From positions 62,001 through 126,000 of the forward strand of contig CAZUJU010000001.1 in the NCBI GenBank assembly GCA_964620675.1: a DNA stretch of 64,000 bases. The letters run 5' to 3'. Source of the DNA: CAYSFW01 sp964620675. Lineage in GTDB: Bacteria > Pseudomonadota > Gammaproteobacteria > UWMA-0217. The notes beneath the pieces were generated by a model. The model was not told the origin of the DNA. It did no database searches and saw nothing but the letters and a program-made list of their open reading frames with translations. This document shows, one piece after another, positions 52,361 to 59,994 of the stretch (position 1 is its first letter; each line of letters begins with the position of its first letter). The position numbers were made by a program, and so were the translations under genes.

Positions 52361-53752
52361 CTACTTCCCGATACAGAAACTGCTAAACACGCGTTCGAGC
52401 AGATCTTCGGTGGTAAATCGTCCGGTGATGCGTCCCAAGGCCTCCAGTGCGACCCGCAACTCTTCAGCTACCAGTTCCCCGGCGCGGGTCTCTACCAGCA
52501 GCTCGCGCGCCTTTAACACCGCGGCCTGGGATTCCGAGAGCGCGTCCAGGTGGCGCCGACGTGCCATGAAACTGTCTTCAATCTCGGCGCGGTACCCGAT
52601 TTGCGCGAGCAATGCATCACGCAATGCATCGATCCCTTCGCCGGAGCGCGCCGCGATAAAGACGCGATCTCCCTCACGCCCCGCGGGATGTCCGGTCAAG
52701 TCGATTTTGTTGTGAACTTCAAGCACGGCGATATCCGGTGGGAGGCGCCGCTGAATCGCCGCGTCTTCGGCGGTAAATCCGCGCGTATCATCGAGTAAAT
52801 GCAGGATTACGTCGGCCCCTTCAATCTCGCGCCAGGCGCGCTCGATGCCGATGCGTTCGACGGGATCTGAGCTATCGCGCAACCCGGCGGTATCGACCAG
52901 ATGGACCGGAATTCCGTTCAGCTGGATCCGCTCACGCAAGACGTCACGCGTGGTGCCCGCGACCTCGGTGACGATCGCGGCGTCCGTCTCGGCGAGCGCA
53001 TTTAATAAACTGGATTTTCCTGCATTCGGCAGCCCGGCGATCACCAAGTGCAATCCTTCGCGCAACAGACTGCCTTGTCGCGCCTTGAGGGTGATCTGGT
53101 CGAGTGCGTCGAGGGTTTGCGCCAGACGTTGGGTAAGTTCCGTGTCGGCGAGGAAATCGATTTCCTCTTCCGGGAAATCCAGCGCGGCCTCAACGAAGAC
53201 GCGCAGATCGATCAGCTGCGCCTGTAGCGCAAGGATCGCCGCGGAGAACGCCCCACGCAGCGAGCGCAACGCGCTACGCGCGGCCTGTGCCGTTGTACTT
53301 TCGATTAAATCGGCGATTGCCTCGGCCTGCGCGAGGTCAAGCTTGTCGTTTAAAAATGCGCGCTCGCTGAATTCACCTGGTCGTGCGAGTCGCGCGCCGC
53401 AAGCGATGCAATATTGCAACAACAGATCAAGGACGATCGGACCGCCGTGGGCTTGAAGTTCGAGGACATCCTCGCCGGTGAATGAATTCGGAGCCGGGAA
53501 ATAAAGGCCGATTCCTTGATCGAGAACGTCACCCTCGGCATCGACGAAGGTTTGGTAGGTCGCGTGACGCGGTCGCGGCAAACGCCCCAGTATAGCGACC
53601 GCAATTGACGCCGTAAGCGGACCAGAGACACGGACCACGCCGATACCGCCGCGACCCGGGGGCGTCGCGATCGCAACAATGGTATCGCGCGGTGCGGCGG
53701 TCAGACGTATCAGGCCTTGCTGGTTTTCTTGTCGATCTGCGCCGTAATCCAA
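52361..53752 (-). CDS. mnmE: tRNA modification GTPase MnmE (TrmE), start codon uncertain
   Basis: A GTPase that partners MnmG. The N-terminal tetrahydrofolate-binding domain begins RDTIVAIATPPGRGGIGVVRVSG; the G domain has GLPNAGKSS, DTAGLRDSSDPVE and NKID; the protein ends FCIGK with the catalytic Cys. No ATG or GTG exists near the expected N terminus. The coordinates use the TTG at 53752, which overlaps yidC by 43 bases; a CTG at 53704 (TAAPRDTIV...), with AAGG ten bases upstream, gives the family's usual N terminus (E. coli MSDNDTIVAQATPPGRGG). Everything else is intact, so this is not a pseudogene. Confidence 0.94.
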   Translation of the reverse strand: MDYGADRQENQQGLIRLTAAPRDTIVAIATPPGRGGIGVVRVSGPLTASIAVAILGRLPRPRHATYQTFVDAEGDVLDQGIGLYFPAPNSFTGEDVLELQAHGGPIVLDLLLQYCIACGARLARPGEFSERAFLNDKLDLAQAEAIADLIESTTAQAARSALRSLRGAFSAAILALQAQLIDLRVFVEAALDFPEEEIDFLADTELTQRLAQTLDALDQITLKARQGSLLREGLHLVIAGLPNAGKSSLLNALAETDAAIVTEVAGTTRDVLRERIQLNGIPVHLVDTAGLRDSSDPVERIGIERAWREIEGADVILHLLDDTRGFTAEDAAIQRRLPPDIAVLEVHNKIDLTGHPAGREGDRVFIAARSGEGIDALRDALLAQIGYRAEIEDSFMARRRHLDALSESQAAVLKARELLVETRAGELVAEELRVALEALGRITGRFTTEDLLERVFSSFCIGK

Positions 53753-55398
53753 CCTTGCTGGGCAATCGAGAGCAGGTTGTTGACGAACCAGTAGAGTACC
53801 AACCCCGCCGGGAAGAAGGCGAAAAACACGGTGAAGACGAATGGCAGCGCCATCATGATCTTAGCCTGGATCGGATCGGGCGGCGCTGGGTTCAGTTTTT
53901 GTTGGATGAACATGGTTATGCCCATCAGTACCGGCAGGATGAAGTAGGGATCACGCAAGGAAAGGTCCTTGATCCAGAGCATCCAAGGGGCTTGACGAAG
54001 CTCGACCGTTTCCAGCAGCACCCAATAGAGGGCGATGAAAACGGGGATCTGGATCAGGATCGGGAGGCAGCCGCCGAGCGGATTGATCTTTTCCTTCTTG
54101 TACAATTCCATCAACGCCTGTTGTTGGCGCTGTTTATCGTCACCGTAACGCTCCTTGATCTGCTGCAGTTTGGGCGCGACCGCACGCATTTTGGCCATGG
54201 AGCGATAACTCATTTCCGACGGCTTGTAGAACACCAGCTTGATCAGAAACGTCAGAGCGATAATCGCCCAGCCCCAATTATGGAGCCAGCTATGCAGCCA
54301 ATTCAGCAGCCAAAACAGTGGCTTGGAGATGAACGCGAAGATCCCGTAGTCGGCCGTCAAGTCGAGACCAGGCGCCAAGACCTCCAGATCCTTCTGTAGT
54401 TTTGGACCCGCATAAACCCGCGCGTTGATGACGGTTTCGTCGCCAGCCGCGATCGTGTAGTTGGGCGACAACAAGCCGATGATGTGCTCGTCAACGTTCC
54501 CGTTACGCGCGACTTTGGTATAGAGCTGATTGATTTCTGTCGGCGTACTCGGCAACAGTGCACTTAAAAAGTAATGCTGCGTCATCGCCGCCCAGCCGCC
54601 CGTCAAATCGAATGAAAACGGCTTTTTGGCGAGGTCGTCGAACGGAAGCTTCTCGTACTTGTCGGTGTAGTAAGCTGCGCCGGTGTAGGTGTAAAGCAGC
54701 TTGTTGTCCCCGGAAGTATCGACTGGGCCGTGGCGTAATTGGCGATAATGCCGCCCTTGCCAAGGCGTGGTGGTACCGTTCTTGATGCGGTAACTGATGT
54801 CGATCACGAAGCTACCGCGCCGGAAGATATAGGTCTTCTCGACTTCCAAGCCGTTGCCAGTACGCCATACCAAAGGGACGCGCAGTTCATTTTCCGTGTC
54901 GGCAAGTTCGTAGCGATTGGATTGCGCCTCGAACAAAGCATGGTGGCTGGGCGCGAGCTCGGCAGCGACGTCGCCACCTTCTGCAATCAGGCCCGTTTGG
55001 AGGAGATATCGGAACGGGTGCGTGCGAAATAGCACCAGCGGTACGTCTGCCTGCGCCAAGCTGACTGGATAGGATGGAAGCTTAAGTTCGACGAGATCGC
55101 CACCTTGCGTGCTGATTCCTACCTGGAGCACATCGGTCGCCACGACCACCGTAGAGGCAGAGCGCGCCGCAGGTTCGTCACTGACGCGCGGAATCGCGAG
55201 GTCGTCACGCGCGGCACCGGGAGGTGGCGTGTCGACCGGCACGTCGGCGGCAGCCAGGGCAGGTGAAACGCTTGCCGTTGATGCTTCGACAACCGGTGCC
55301 GGACGGTTCCGTTCCGCTTGGTCGGTGTTCCAGGCTTGCCACAGCAGAAAGCCAACGAACAGCAGCGAAAGGTAAAGAAAGGTACGCTGGTTTTCCAT
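53710..55398 (-). CDS. yidC: Membrane protein insertase YidC
   Basis: A 562-residue Oxa1-family insertase. The N-terminal anchor (MENQRTFLYLSLLFVGFLLWQAW) is followed by an Ala/Pro-rich linker, a large periplasmic beta-domain (about 75-350), and the conserved five-helix core with WGWAIIALTFLIKLVFYKPSEMSYRSMAKM, GGCLPILIQIPVFIALYWVL and a C-terminal FPAGLVLYWFVNNLLSIAQQ. Insertion uses an Arg in the hydrophilic groove. It overlaps the mnmE frame and lies 18 bases after rnpA; the yidD gene that often sits between them is missing. Confidence 0.97.
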   Translation of the reverse strand: MENQRTFLYLSLLFVGFLLWQAWNTDQAERNRPAPVVEASTASVSPALAAADVPVDTPPPGAARDDLAIPRVSDEPAARSASTVVVATDVLQVGISTQGGDLVELKLPSYPVSLAQADVPLVLFRTHPFRYLLQTGLIAEGGDVAAELAPSHHALFEAQSNRYELADTENELRVPLVWRTGNGLEVEKTYIFRRGSFVIDISYRIKNGTTTPWQGRHYRQLRHGPVDTSGDNKLLYTYTGAAYYTDKYEKLPFDDLAKKPFSFDLTGGWAAMTQHYFLSALLPSTPTEINQLYTKVARNGNVDEHIIGLLSPNYTIAAGDETVINARVYAGPKLQKDLEVLAPGLDLTADYGIFAFISKPLFWLLNWLHSWLHNWGWAIIALTFLIKLVFYKPSEMSYRSMAKMRAVAPKLQQIKERYGDDKQRQQQALMELYKKEKINPLGGCLPILIQIPVFIALYWVLLETVELRQAPWMLWIKDLSLRDPYFILPVLMGITMFIQQKLNPAPPDPIQAKIMMALPFVFTVFFAFFPAGLVLYWFVNNLLSIAQQGWITAQIDKKTSKA

Positions 55399-55416
55399 AC
55401 GTTCTAATGACGGTAA

Positions 55417-55866
55417 TCAGAAATCTGATGGGGTCGGCGACGCGGCGCTGACAGCGCGGGAGAGCTTAACCCATTCCCGTTGCAGGCGTTGAGAGAATTC
55501 GGCATTGGTCATTGAATTCGAGGCCACCTGGAGCAGCACGACGATATCGTAGGCAGGCAGCTGCGTCGACGTGACGCGAAAAGACTCTCGCACCAAACGC
55601 TTCAGACGATTGCGGTCCACCGCCTTGCGAACCTTGCGTTTCGCGGCAACGATCCCAAGGCGCGCGTGTGGGGTGGTTCCCGGCGCGCTTAGAATCACCC
55701 ACGGTCGACTGCGAGAAACGTACGGCGGCTCGTTGAAAACACGACGAAACGCGCCAGCGTCCAGGAGCCGCAGCGTACGGGGAAACTTAGCCCCAGACGC
55801 GTCTTCGGCTTCCGGGTGCGCTTGATTATGGGGTGAGACGCGCGCGACCTTTGGCACGACGGGCAC
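55417..55866 (-). CDS. rnpA: Ribonuclease P protein component
   Basis: Protein subunit of RNase P that helps process tRNA 5' ends. Motifs: FPRTLRLLDAGAFRRVF, RLGIVAAKRKVRKAVDRNRLKRLVRESFR, the RNR signature. GTG 55866 is used; a second GTG at 55857 would remove three residues. Either start overlaps rpmH by 32-41 bases in another frame and gives an N-terminal extension of about 28 residues relative to E. coli, with no closer standard start codon. The 18-base gap to yidC shows that yidD is absent. Confidence 0.93.
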   Translation of the reverse strand: MPVVPKVARVSPHNQAHPEAEDASGAKFPRTLRLLDAGAFRRVFNEPPYVSRSRPWVILSAPGTTPHARLGIVAAKRKVRKAVDRNRLKRLVRESFRVTSTQLPAYDIVVLLQVASNSMTNAEFSQRLQREWVKLSRAVSAASPTPSDF

Positions 55867-55960
55867 TGATGACCTTGCGACCCCCTACGGTGCGCATACG
55901 GGCGCGAAAACCATGCGTGCGGGCGCGATGCAGGTTGCTCGGTTGAAAAGTGCGTTTCAT
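55826..55960 (-). CDS. rpmH: 50S ribosomal protein L34
   Basis: A 44-residue basic ribosomal protein, complete from MKRTFQPSNLHRARTHGFRAR to GRARLTP. ATG at 55960. It is the last gene before dnaA on the minus strand, the typical origin position, and its 3' end overlaps the rnpA frame. Its predicted promoter lies at 56013-56041. Confidence 0.98.
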   Translation of the reverse strand: MKRTFQPSNLHRARTHGFRARMRTVGGRKVISARRAKGRARLTP

Positions 55961-56012
55961 GTGCGTAGTCCTTGGTTCGGGAGTATTCTGGGACAGGCCC
56001 AAAAGGCCCGCG

Positions 56013-56054
56013 AAGTTAACGCCCTCGGCTCGTTTTGTCAATCGAGCCGAGGGC
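56013..56054 (-). promoter_or_regulatory. rpmH promoter nested within a 12-bp hairpin
   Basis: On the minus strand TTGACA (56036-56041) and TAACTT (56013-56018) are 17 bases apart, a good sigma-70 promoter for rpmH. The -35 sits in the loop of a perfect inverted repeat, GCCCTCGGCTCG (56021-56032) and CGAGCCGAGGGC (56043-56054), which on the plus strand is followed by TTTT. The repeat could be a terminator reading toward dnaA and a promoter in the other direction. The rest of the rpmH-dnaA gap shows no DnaA box. Confidence 0.6.
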
Positions 56055-56147
56055 TTTTCAGTCCGGCCAAGGGCCGTCGCGACGGCTATCGAGGTTGTGT
56101 ATAGTGAAGGCCTGCGGAAGACCCGTTCGCCATCCAAACTGAGAATT

Positions 56148-57521
56148 ATGAGTACACTCTGGCACCATTGCGCTCGGCTGCTCGAAAGCGAGCTAAGTGA
56201 CCAGGAAATTAATACTTGGATCCGTCCCCTGCAACCCGTTCAGGGAGCGCGGGCGTTGCGCCTATTTGCCCCAAATCGGTTCGTGCTTGATTGGGTCCGC
56301 GAGCACTATTTGCATCGTATCGGTGAACTCCTCCTTGAGATCAGCGGCGATGCCGCGTTTCGGGCGGTACTCGAGATCGGATCGCCGCCGAGTGACGCCC
56401 CTACGCGCGACACAACGGCCGCGGTTTCGTCGCCGGCGCTACGCGACAGCACCAGCGGCGGTCGTATCGGTATCGACCATGCACCAGTCACTGGCGGATT
56501 CTCGAACAACCTCAACGCAGCCTTTCATTTCAGTAATTTCGTACAAGGAAAATCGAATCAACTGGCGCGCGCCGCAGCCCAGCAAGTCGCCGATTCCGTG
56601 GGCAAGGCGTATAACCCGCTGTTTATTTACGGGGGCGTCGGACTGGGCAAGACCCATCTCATGCATGCGGTCGGGAATCAAATCCTGGAGCAGAATCCGC
56701 AAGCCAAGGTGGTCTATCTCCACTCCGAACGCTTCGTGCAAGACATGATCAAGGCGTTGCAACACAACGCGATCGATCGCTTCAAGCGTCACTACCGATC
56801 GCTCAATGCGTTGTTGATCGACGATATCCAGTTTTTTGCCGGAAAGGAGCGCTCACAAGAGGAATTTTTCCACACTTTCAATGCGTTACTGGAAGGTCAA
56901 CGACAGGTGATCCTGACATCCGACCGCTATCCGAAGGAGGTGGATGGACTTGAGGAACGCTTGAAATCGCGCTTTGGCTGGGGTCTTACGGTGGCGATAG
57001 AACCGCCCGAACTCGAAACACGGGTCGCAATCCTGCAAAAAAAAGCGGAAGAGAATCACTTTGACTTGCCGTCCGATGTAGCGTTTTTTATCGCCAAACG
57101 CATTCGATCGAATGTACGTGAACTCGAAGGCGCGTTACGGCGCGTGGTCGCGAATGCGCGACTCACCGGACAGACCATCGATCTCGAGTTCACCAAGGAA
57201 GCGCTACGTGATGTGCTAGCGTTGCAGGAACGTCTGATCAGCGTAGAAAACATCCAGCGGACGGTTGCCGAGTACTACAAGATTCGTCTAAGTGATCTGC
57301 TTTCGAATCGTCGCAGTCGCTCGCTGGCGCGCCCGAGGCAGATTGCGATGGCGCTTTCGAAAGAGTTCACGAACCACAGCCTGCCGGAGATCGGGCAGTT
57401 TTTCGGTGGTCGCGATCACACTACCGTAATCCATGCGTGTAAGAAAGTCGTTCAGTTACGCGAGGTAGACTCCAGGATCGATGAGGATTACCGAATCTTG
57501 CAACGAACGCTTTCACAATGA
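56148..57521 (+). CDS. dnaA: Chromosomal replication initiator DnaA
   Basis: The ATPase that melts oriC, 457 residues. ATG 56148 (MSTLWHHCARLLESELSDQEINTW) begins at the conserved domain I; the open frame to 55950 crosses rpmH and is rejected. Domain III has Walker A GGVGLGKTHLMHAVGN, Walker B LLIDDIQFFAGKE and the sensor region ILTSDRYPKEVDGLEERLKSRFGWGLT. Domain IV carries the DNA-binding signature GGRDHTTVIHACKKV, which recognises the TTATCCACA boxes found directly downstream. Confidence 0.98.
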   Translation: MSTLWHHCARLLESELSDQEINTWIRPLQPVQGARALRLFAPNRFVLDWVREHYLHRIGELLLEISGDAAFRAVLEIGSPPSDAPTRDTTAAVSSPALRDSTSGGRIGIDHAPVTGGFSNNLNAAFHFSNFVQGKSNQLARAAAQQVADSVGKAYNPLFIYGGVGLGKTHLMHAVGNQILEQNPQAKVVYLHSERFVQDMIKALQHNAIDRFKRHYRSLNALLIDDIQFFAGKERSQEEFFHTFNALLEGQRQVILTSDRYPKEVDGLEERLKSRFGWGLTVAIEPPELETRVAILQKKAEENHFDLPSDVAFFIAKRIRSNVRELEGALRRVVANARLTGQTIDLEFTKEALRDVLALQERLISVENIQRTVAEYYKIRLSDLLSNRRSRSLARPRQIAMALSKEFTNHSLPEIGQFFGGRDHTTVIHACKKVVQLREVDSRIDEDYRILQRTLSQ

Positions 57522-57530
57522 GACGAAACC

Positions 57531-57539
57531 TGTGGATAA
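57531..57539 (-). promoter_or_regulatory. DnaA box, perfect consensus
   Basis: TGTGGATAA on the plus strand is TTATCCACA on the minus strand, the exact high-affinity consensus, ten bases after the dnaA stop. Confidence 0.9.
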
Positions 57540-57587
57540 CCTATTTTCGAAGCCGGTATATTTTGAATGAAAATGGGGCCATATCAG

Positions 57588-57596
57588 TTATCCACA
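57588..57596 (+). promoter_or_regulatory. DnaA box, perfect consensus
   Basis: TTATCCACA on the plus strand, exact consensus, with its start 57 bases downstream of the first box's start and pointing in the opposite direction. Confidence 0.9.
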
Positions 57597-57666
57597 TTTC
57601 ATACCGCTCATTCAAGGTCGGTTGTGAACATCTCCGCCGCTGACTTATCATCTAGTTAAGTCATTG

Positions 57667-57684
57667 AAAAATAAAAATAAAAAT
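57667..57684 (+). repeat. Three perfect tandem AAAAAT repeats in the origin
   Basis: AAAAAT is repeated three times without mismatch, about 70 bases past the second DnaA box. Such A/T repeats form the easily melted part of origins, like the 13-mers of E. coli oriC. Confidence 0.75.
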
Positions 57685-57768
57685 CGGTTATTGGCAGAAA
57701 TGGCGAGACCTTATTGTTATAAATACTAGGATATAGATCTTAATATAACTTCTATAATAGGTACGAGA

Positions 57769-58878
57769 ATGACTGCGACGAAGTTCAAGATCGAGCGAAA
57801 CGAACTGCTTATATGCCTACAGCGAGTCATGGGCGCGGTAGAAAAGCGCAACACGATGCCAGCGTTGGCGCACGTACTCTGTGAAGTTGACGCCAACCGT
57901 CTCGCGGTAACCGGAACCGATCTTGAAATCATGTTGCGAACCCGATCGGATCAAGGCAACGGGGATACCTTCAGTACCCTCCTTCCTGGTCGAAAGTTGC
58001 TGGATATTTGTAAGTCGCTGGCGGACGGGGCAGCCATTACGCTAACGAAAGAAGATGGTAGGGTTACCGTCGCGTCGGGGCGCAGTCGGTTTTCGCTTGC
58101 TTGCCTTTCCGCAGTTGATTTTCCGATCCTAGAGACATCCTCGGAGGCCGTCGCGGTGACCTTGGCGACTAAGGAATTCTCGGCGGTACTGGCGCATACC
58201 GCATTCGCGATGGCGAATCAGGATGTCAGGTATTATTTGAATGGTTTGTTGATCAAGGTCGAACCAGCGCTGCTGACTGTCGTCGCCACGGACGGACATC
58301 GCCTTTCGATCAATCAGATCGATGGGCAATTCGATGTTGGCGAAGCGCACCAAGTGATCGTACCGCGCAAGGGCGTCCTAGAACTGCAGAAATTATTACC
58401 GGAACTCAGTGAGGAAGTGACGCTGCAACTCACACCGCAACATGTTCGGGTAGAAAGTCCAACGATTGAGTTTACGTCAAAACTTATCGATGCACGGTTT
58501 CCCGATTACGAGCGGGTGATTCCGATCGATCTGCCTCACCGCCTTACGGTCGAAAAGAAGTTGCTCAAAGACGCACTGCAACGGGTGTCAATCCTATCGA
58601 ACGAACGATACCGAGGTGTTCGATTAGCCTTATGCGACAATCAGGCGAAGCTGGAGGCGAACAATACCGAGCAAGAGCAGGCGGAAGAAACGCTCTTGGT
58701 TGATTATCAAGGGGAGTCGATGGAAGTCGGCTTCAACGTACATTACCTGCTCGATGTGTTGAATGTCGTCGAGGCGGATGAGGTAATAATCGATTTAAAG
58801 GATCCGAGCAGCAGTATTCTGGTTTCGGATCCGGCGGCAAAAGGGTCGCGGTATGTCATCATGCCGATGCGTCTTTGA
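57769..58878 (+). CDS. dnaN: DNA polymerase III beta subunit (sliding clamp)
   Basis: A 369-residue clamp that holds polymerase and other enzymes on DNA. Three repeated clamp domains run from MTATKFKIERNELLICLQRVMGAVEKR through FTSKLIDARFPDYERVIP to the C-terminal ILVSDPAAKGSRYVIMPMRL, the conserved MPMRL end that forms the partner-binding pocket. Length matches E. coli (366). No strong ribosome-binding site precedes the ATG (AGGTACGAGA). It is followed by recF 12 bases later. Confidence 0.98.
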   Translation: MTATKFKIERNELLICLQRVMGAVEKRNTMPALAHVLCEVDANRLAVTGTDLEIMLRTRSDQGNGDTFSTLLPGRKLLDICKSLADGAAITLTKEDGRVTVASGRSRFSLACLSAVDFPILETSSEAVAVTLATKEFSAVLAHTAFAMANQDVRYYLNGLLIKVEPALLTVVATDGHRLSINQIDGQFDVGEAHQVIVPRKGVLELQKLLPELSEEVTLQLTPQHVRVESPTIEFTSKLIDARFPDYERVIPIDLPHRLTVEKKLLKDALQRVSILSNERYRGVRLALCDNQAKLEANNTEQEQAEETLLVDYQGESMEVGFNVHYLLDVLNVVEADEVIIDLKDPSSSILVSDPAAKGSRYVIMPMRL

Positions 58879-58890
58879 GCACATTGGCCG

Positions 58891-59964
58891 ATGCATCTCG
58901 TCCGGCTGGGGATCGAGAATTTTCGACGCATAGCCCACTGTGATATCGAACTCAGCCCGGGGTTGAATTACTTCTACGGCGAAAATGCGGCCGGGAAGAC
59001 GACCATTCTCGAGGCAGTAGAGGCGCTGAGTCGAGGTCGTTCATTTCGCGCCTCGCAGCAAAAATCCCTTATTCGTTCAGGCGAAGTGGCATTTACGGTT
59101 TTTGGCGAAGTTTCCCACGCGGACGGTTGTCACCGAATCGGAATCGAGCGAACAAAGCTCGGTTTTTTGGCGCGGCATAATCTCGAGCCGATCGGTAAGC
59201 TTTCAACGCTGACACGGATACTGCCGACCCAATTGTTTGAACCGGGTTCAATCGAACTGATCTCAGGTTCTCCCGATCAACGTCGGCGACAATTGGATTG
59301 GGGTTGTTTTTATTACGACCATCGATTTTCAGAACTCTGGATTCGCTATCGCAAAGCACTCGCGCAAAGAAACGCGCTACTGCGAGCGGGCGCCGACGGC
59401 GACGTATTGGTGCACTGGCTGGACCCGCTGGTACAGACCGGTGAGTCCCTGACCGGTATCCGGCAGCGCTATCTTGAGCGGTTGTCAGCGAGTATTCGGT
59501 CAACGTCGGCGGATATGTTGGTCGAAGAAAATTGGAGATTTACGTTAGTGCGCGGTTGGACGCACGCTAAATCGTTGCTGGAGTATTTGATCGAGCAGCA
59601 GGAAGGCGATCGGCTTTGTGGTTACACGCGGCATGGTCCGCACCGCGCCGATATACAAGTTACGCAGGATAGCGTAACGATCGCGAACGCGTCGCGGGGT
59701 CAACAACGACAATTGGCGTTGGTATGGTTAGTCGCGCAAGCAAAGGTATTTGAGTTGGATCGCGGCTATTTTCCTATCTTGTTGCTTGATGACTTGGCCT
59801 CTGAGCTTGACGCGAGTCGGTTCGGGCGCTTGATCAACTATCTCGCGTCAATCGATATGCAGATATTGCTCACGAGTACTCGACAGCCCGACGACTGGAT
59901 GGCAGCGTTTCGTGATTCGAAGTTGTTCCACGTGGAACAAGGGCGGATTGTCGAGGTGGTATAA
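58891..59964 (+). CDS. recF: DNA replication and repair protein RecF
   Basis: A 357-residue SMC-like ATPase that aids RecA loading at gaps. Walker A is GENAAGKTTILEAVEAL, the signature ISGSPDQRRRQLDWG, and the C-terminal Walker B/D-loop ILLLDDLASELDASR. The last codons, encoding LFHVEQG, contain a perfect parS site. It lies 12 bases after dnaN and 30 before gyrB, the standard dnaA-dnaN-recF-gyrB order. Confidence 0.97.
   Translation: MHLVRLGIENFRRIAHCDIELSPGLNYFYGENAAGKTTILEAVEALSRGRSFRASQQKSLIRSGEVAFTVFGEVSHADGCHRIGIERTKLGFLARHNLEPIGKLSTLTRILPTQLFEPGSIELISGSPDQRRRQLDWGCFYYDHRFSELWIRYRKALAQRNALLRAGADGDVLVHWLDPLVQTGESLTGIRQRYLERLSASIRSTSADMLVEENWRFTLVRGWTHAKSLLEYLIEQQEGDRLCGYTRHGPHRADIQVTQDSVTIANASRGQQRQLALVWLVAQAKVFELDRGYFPILLLDDLASELDASRFGRLINYLASIDMQILLTSTRQPDDWMAAFRDSKLFHVEQGRIVEVV
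59923..59940. promoter_or_regulatory. parS centromere site inside the 3' end of recF
   Basis: TTGTTCCACGTGGAACAA is a perfect 18-base palindrome containing the ParB-loading parS sequence GTTCCACGTGGAAC used by pseudomonads and relatives. It encodes the VEQ of the conserved RecF FHVEQG end. It lies about 2.3 kb from the oriC candidate and about 10 kb from parAB. Two degenerate half-matches elsewhere were not called. Confidence 0.9.
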
Positions 59965-59994
59965 TGATCAGGTTCACCTAGCGATTAACGGAAA

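Larger units (their letters stand above)
57522..57768 (+). other. Probable chromosomal replication origin (oriC) between dnaA and dnaN
   Basis: A 247-base gap with two perfect DnaA boxes in opposite orientation (57531-57539 and 57588-57596), a triple AAAAAT repeat (57667-57684) and a very AT-rich tail (57708-57765) suited to strand opening. Genes on both sides point away from it. Weaker box-like sequences (TGTGAACAT near 57625, TTATCATCT near 57647) may add sites. The gap before dnaA has no perfect DnaA box. A TATAAT (57753-57758) lies only ten bases before the dnaN ATG. Confidence 0.78.

Noticed and set aside
52361..53752. mnmE as a pseudogene because it lacks ATG/GTG
   Set aside because: All domains and the terminal CIGK motif are intact, so an alternative start codon is more likely than decay.
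55961..56147. rpmH-dnaA gap as the replication origin
   Set aside because: No perfect DnaA box and no AT-rich repeat are present; the gap is filled by a promoter-hairpin element.
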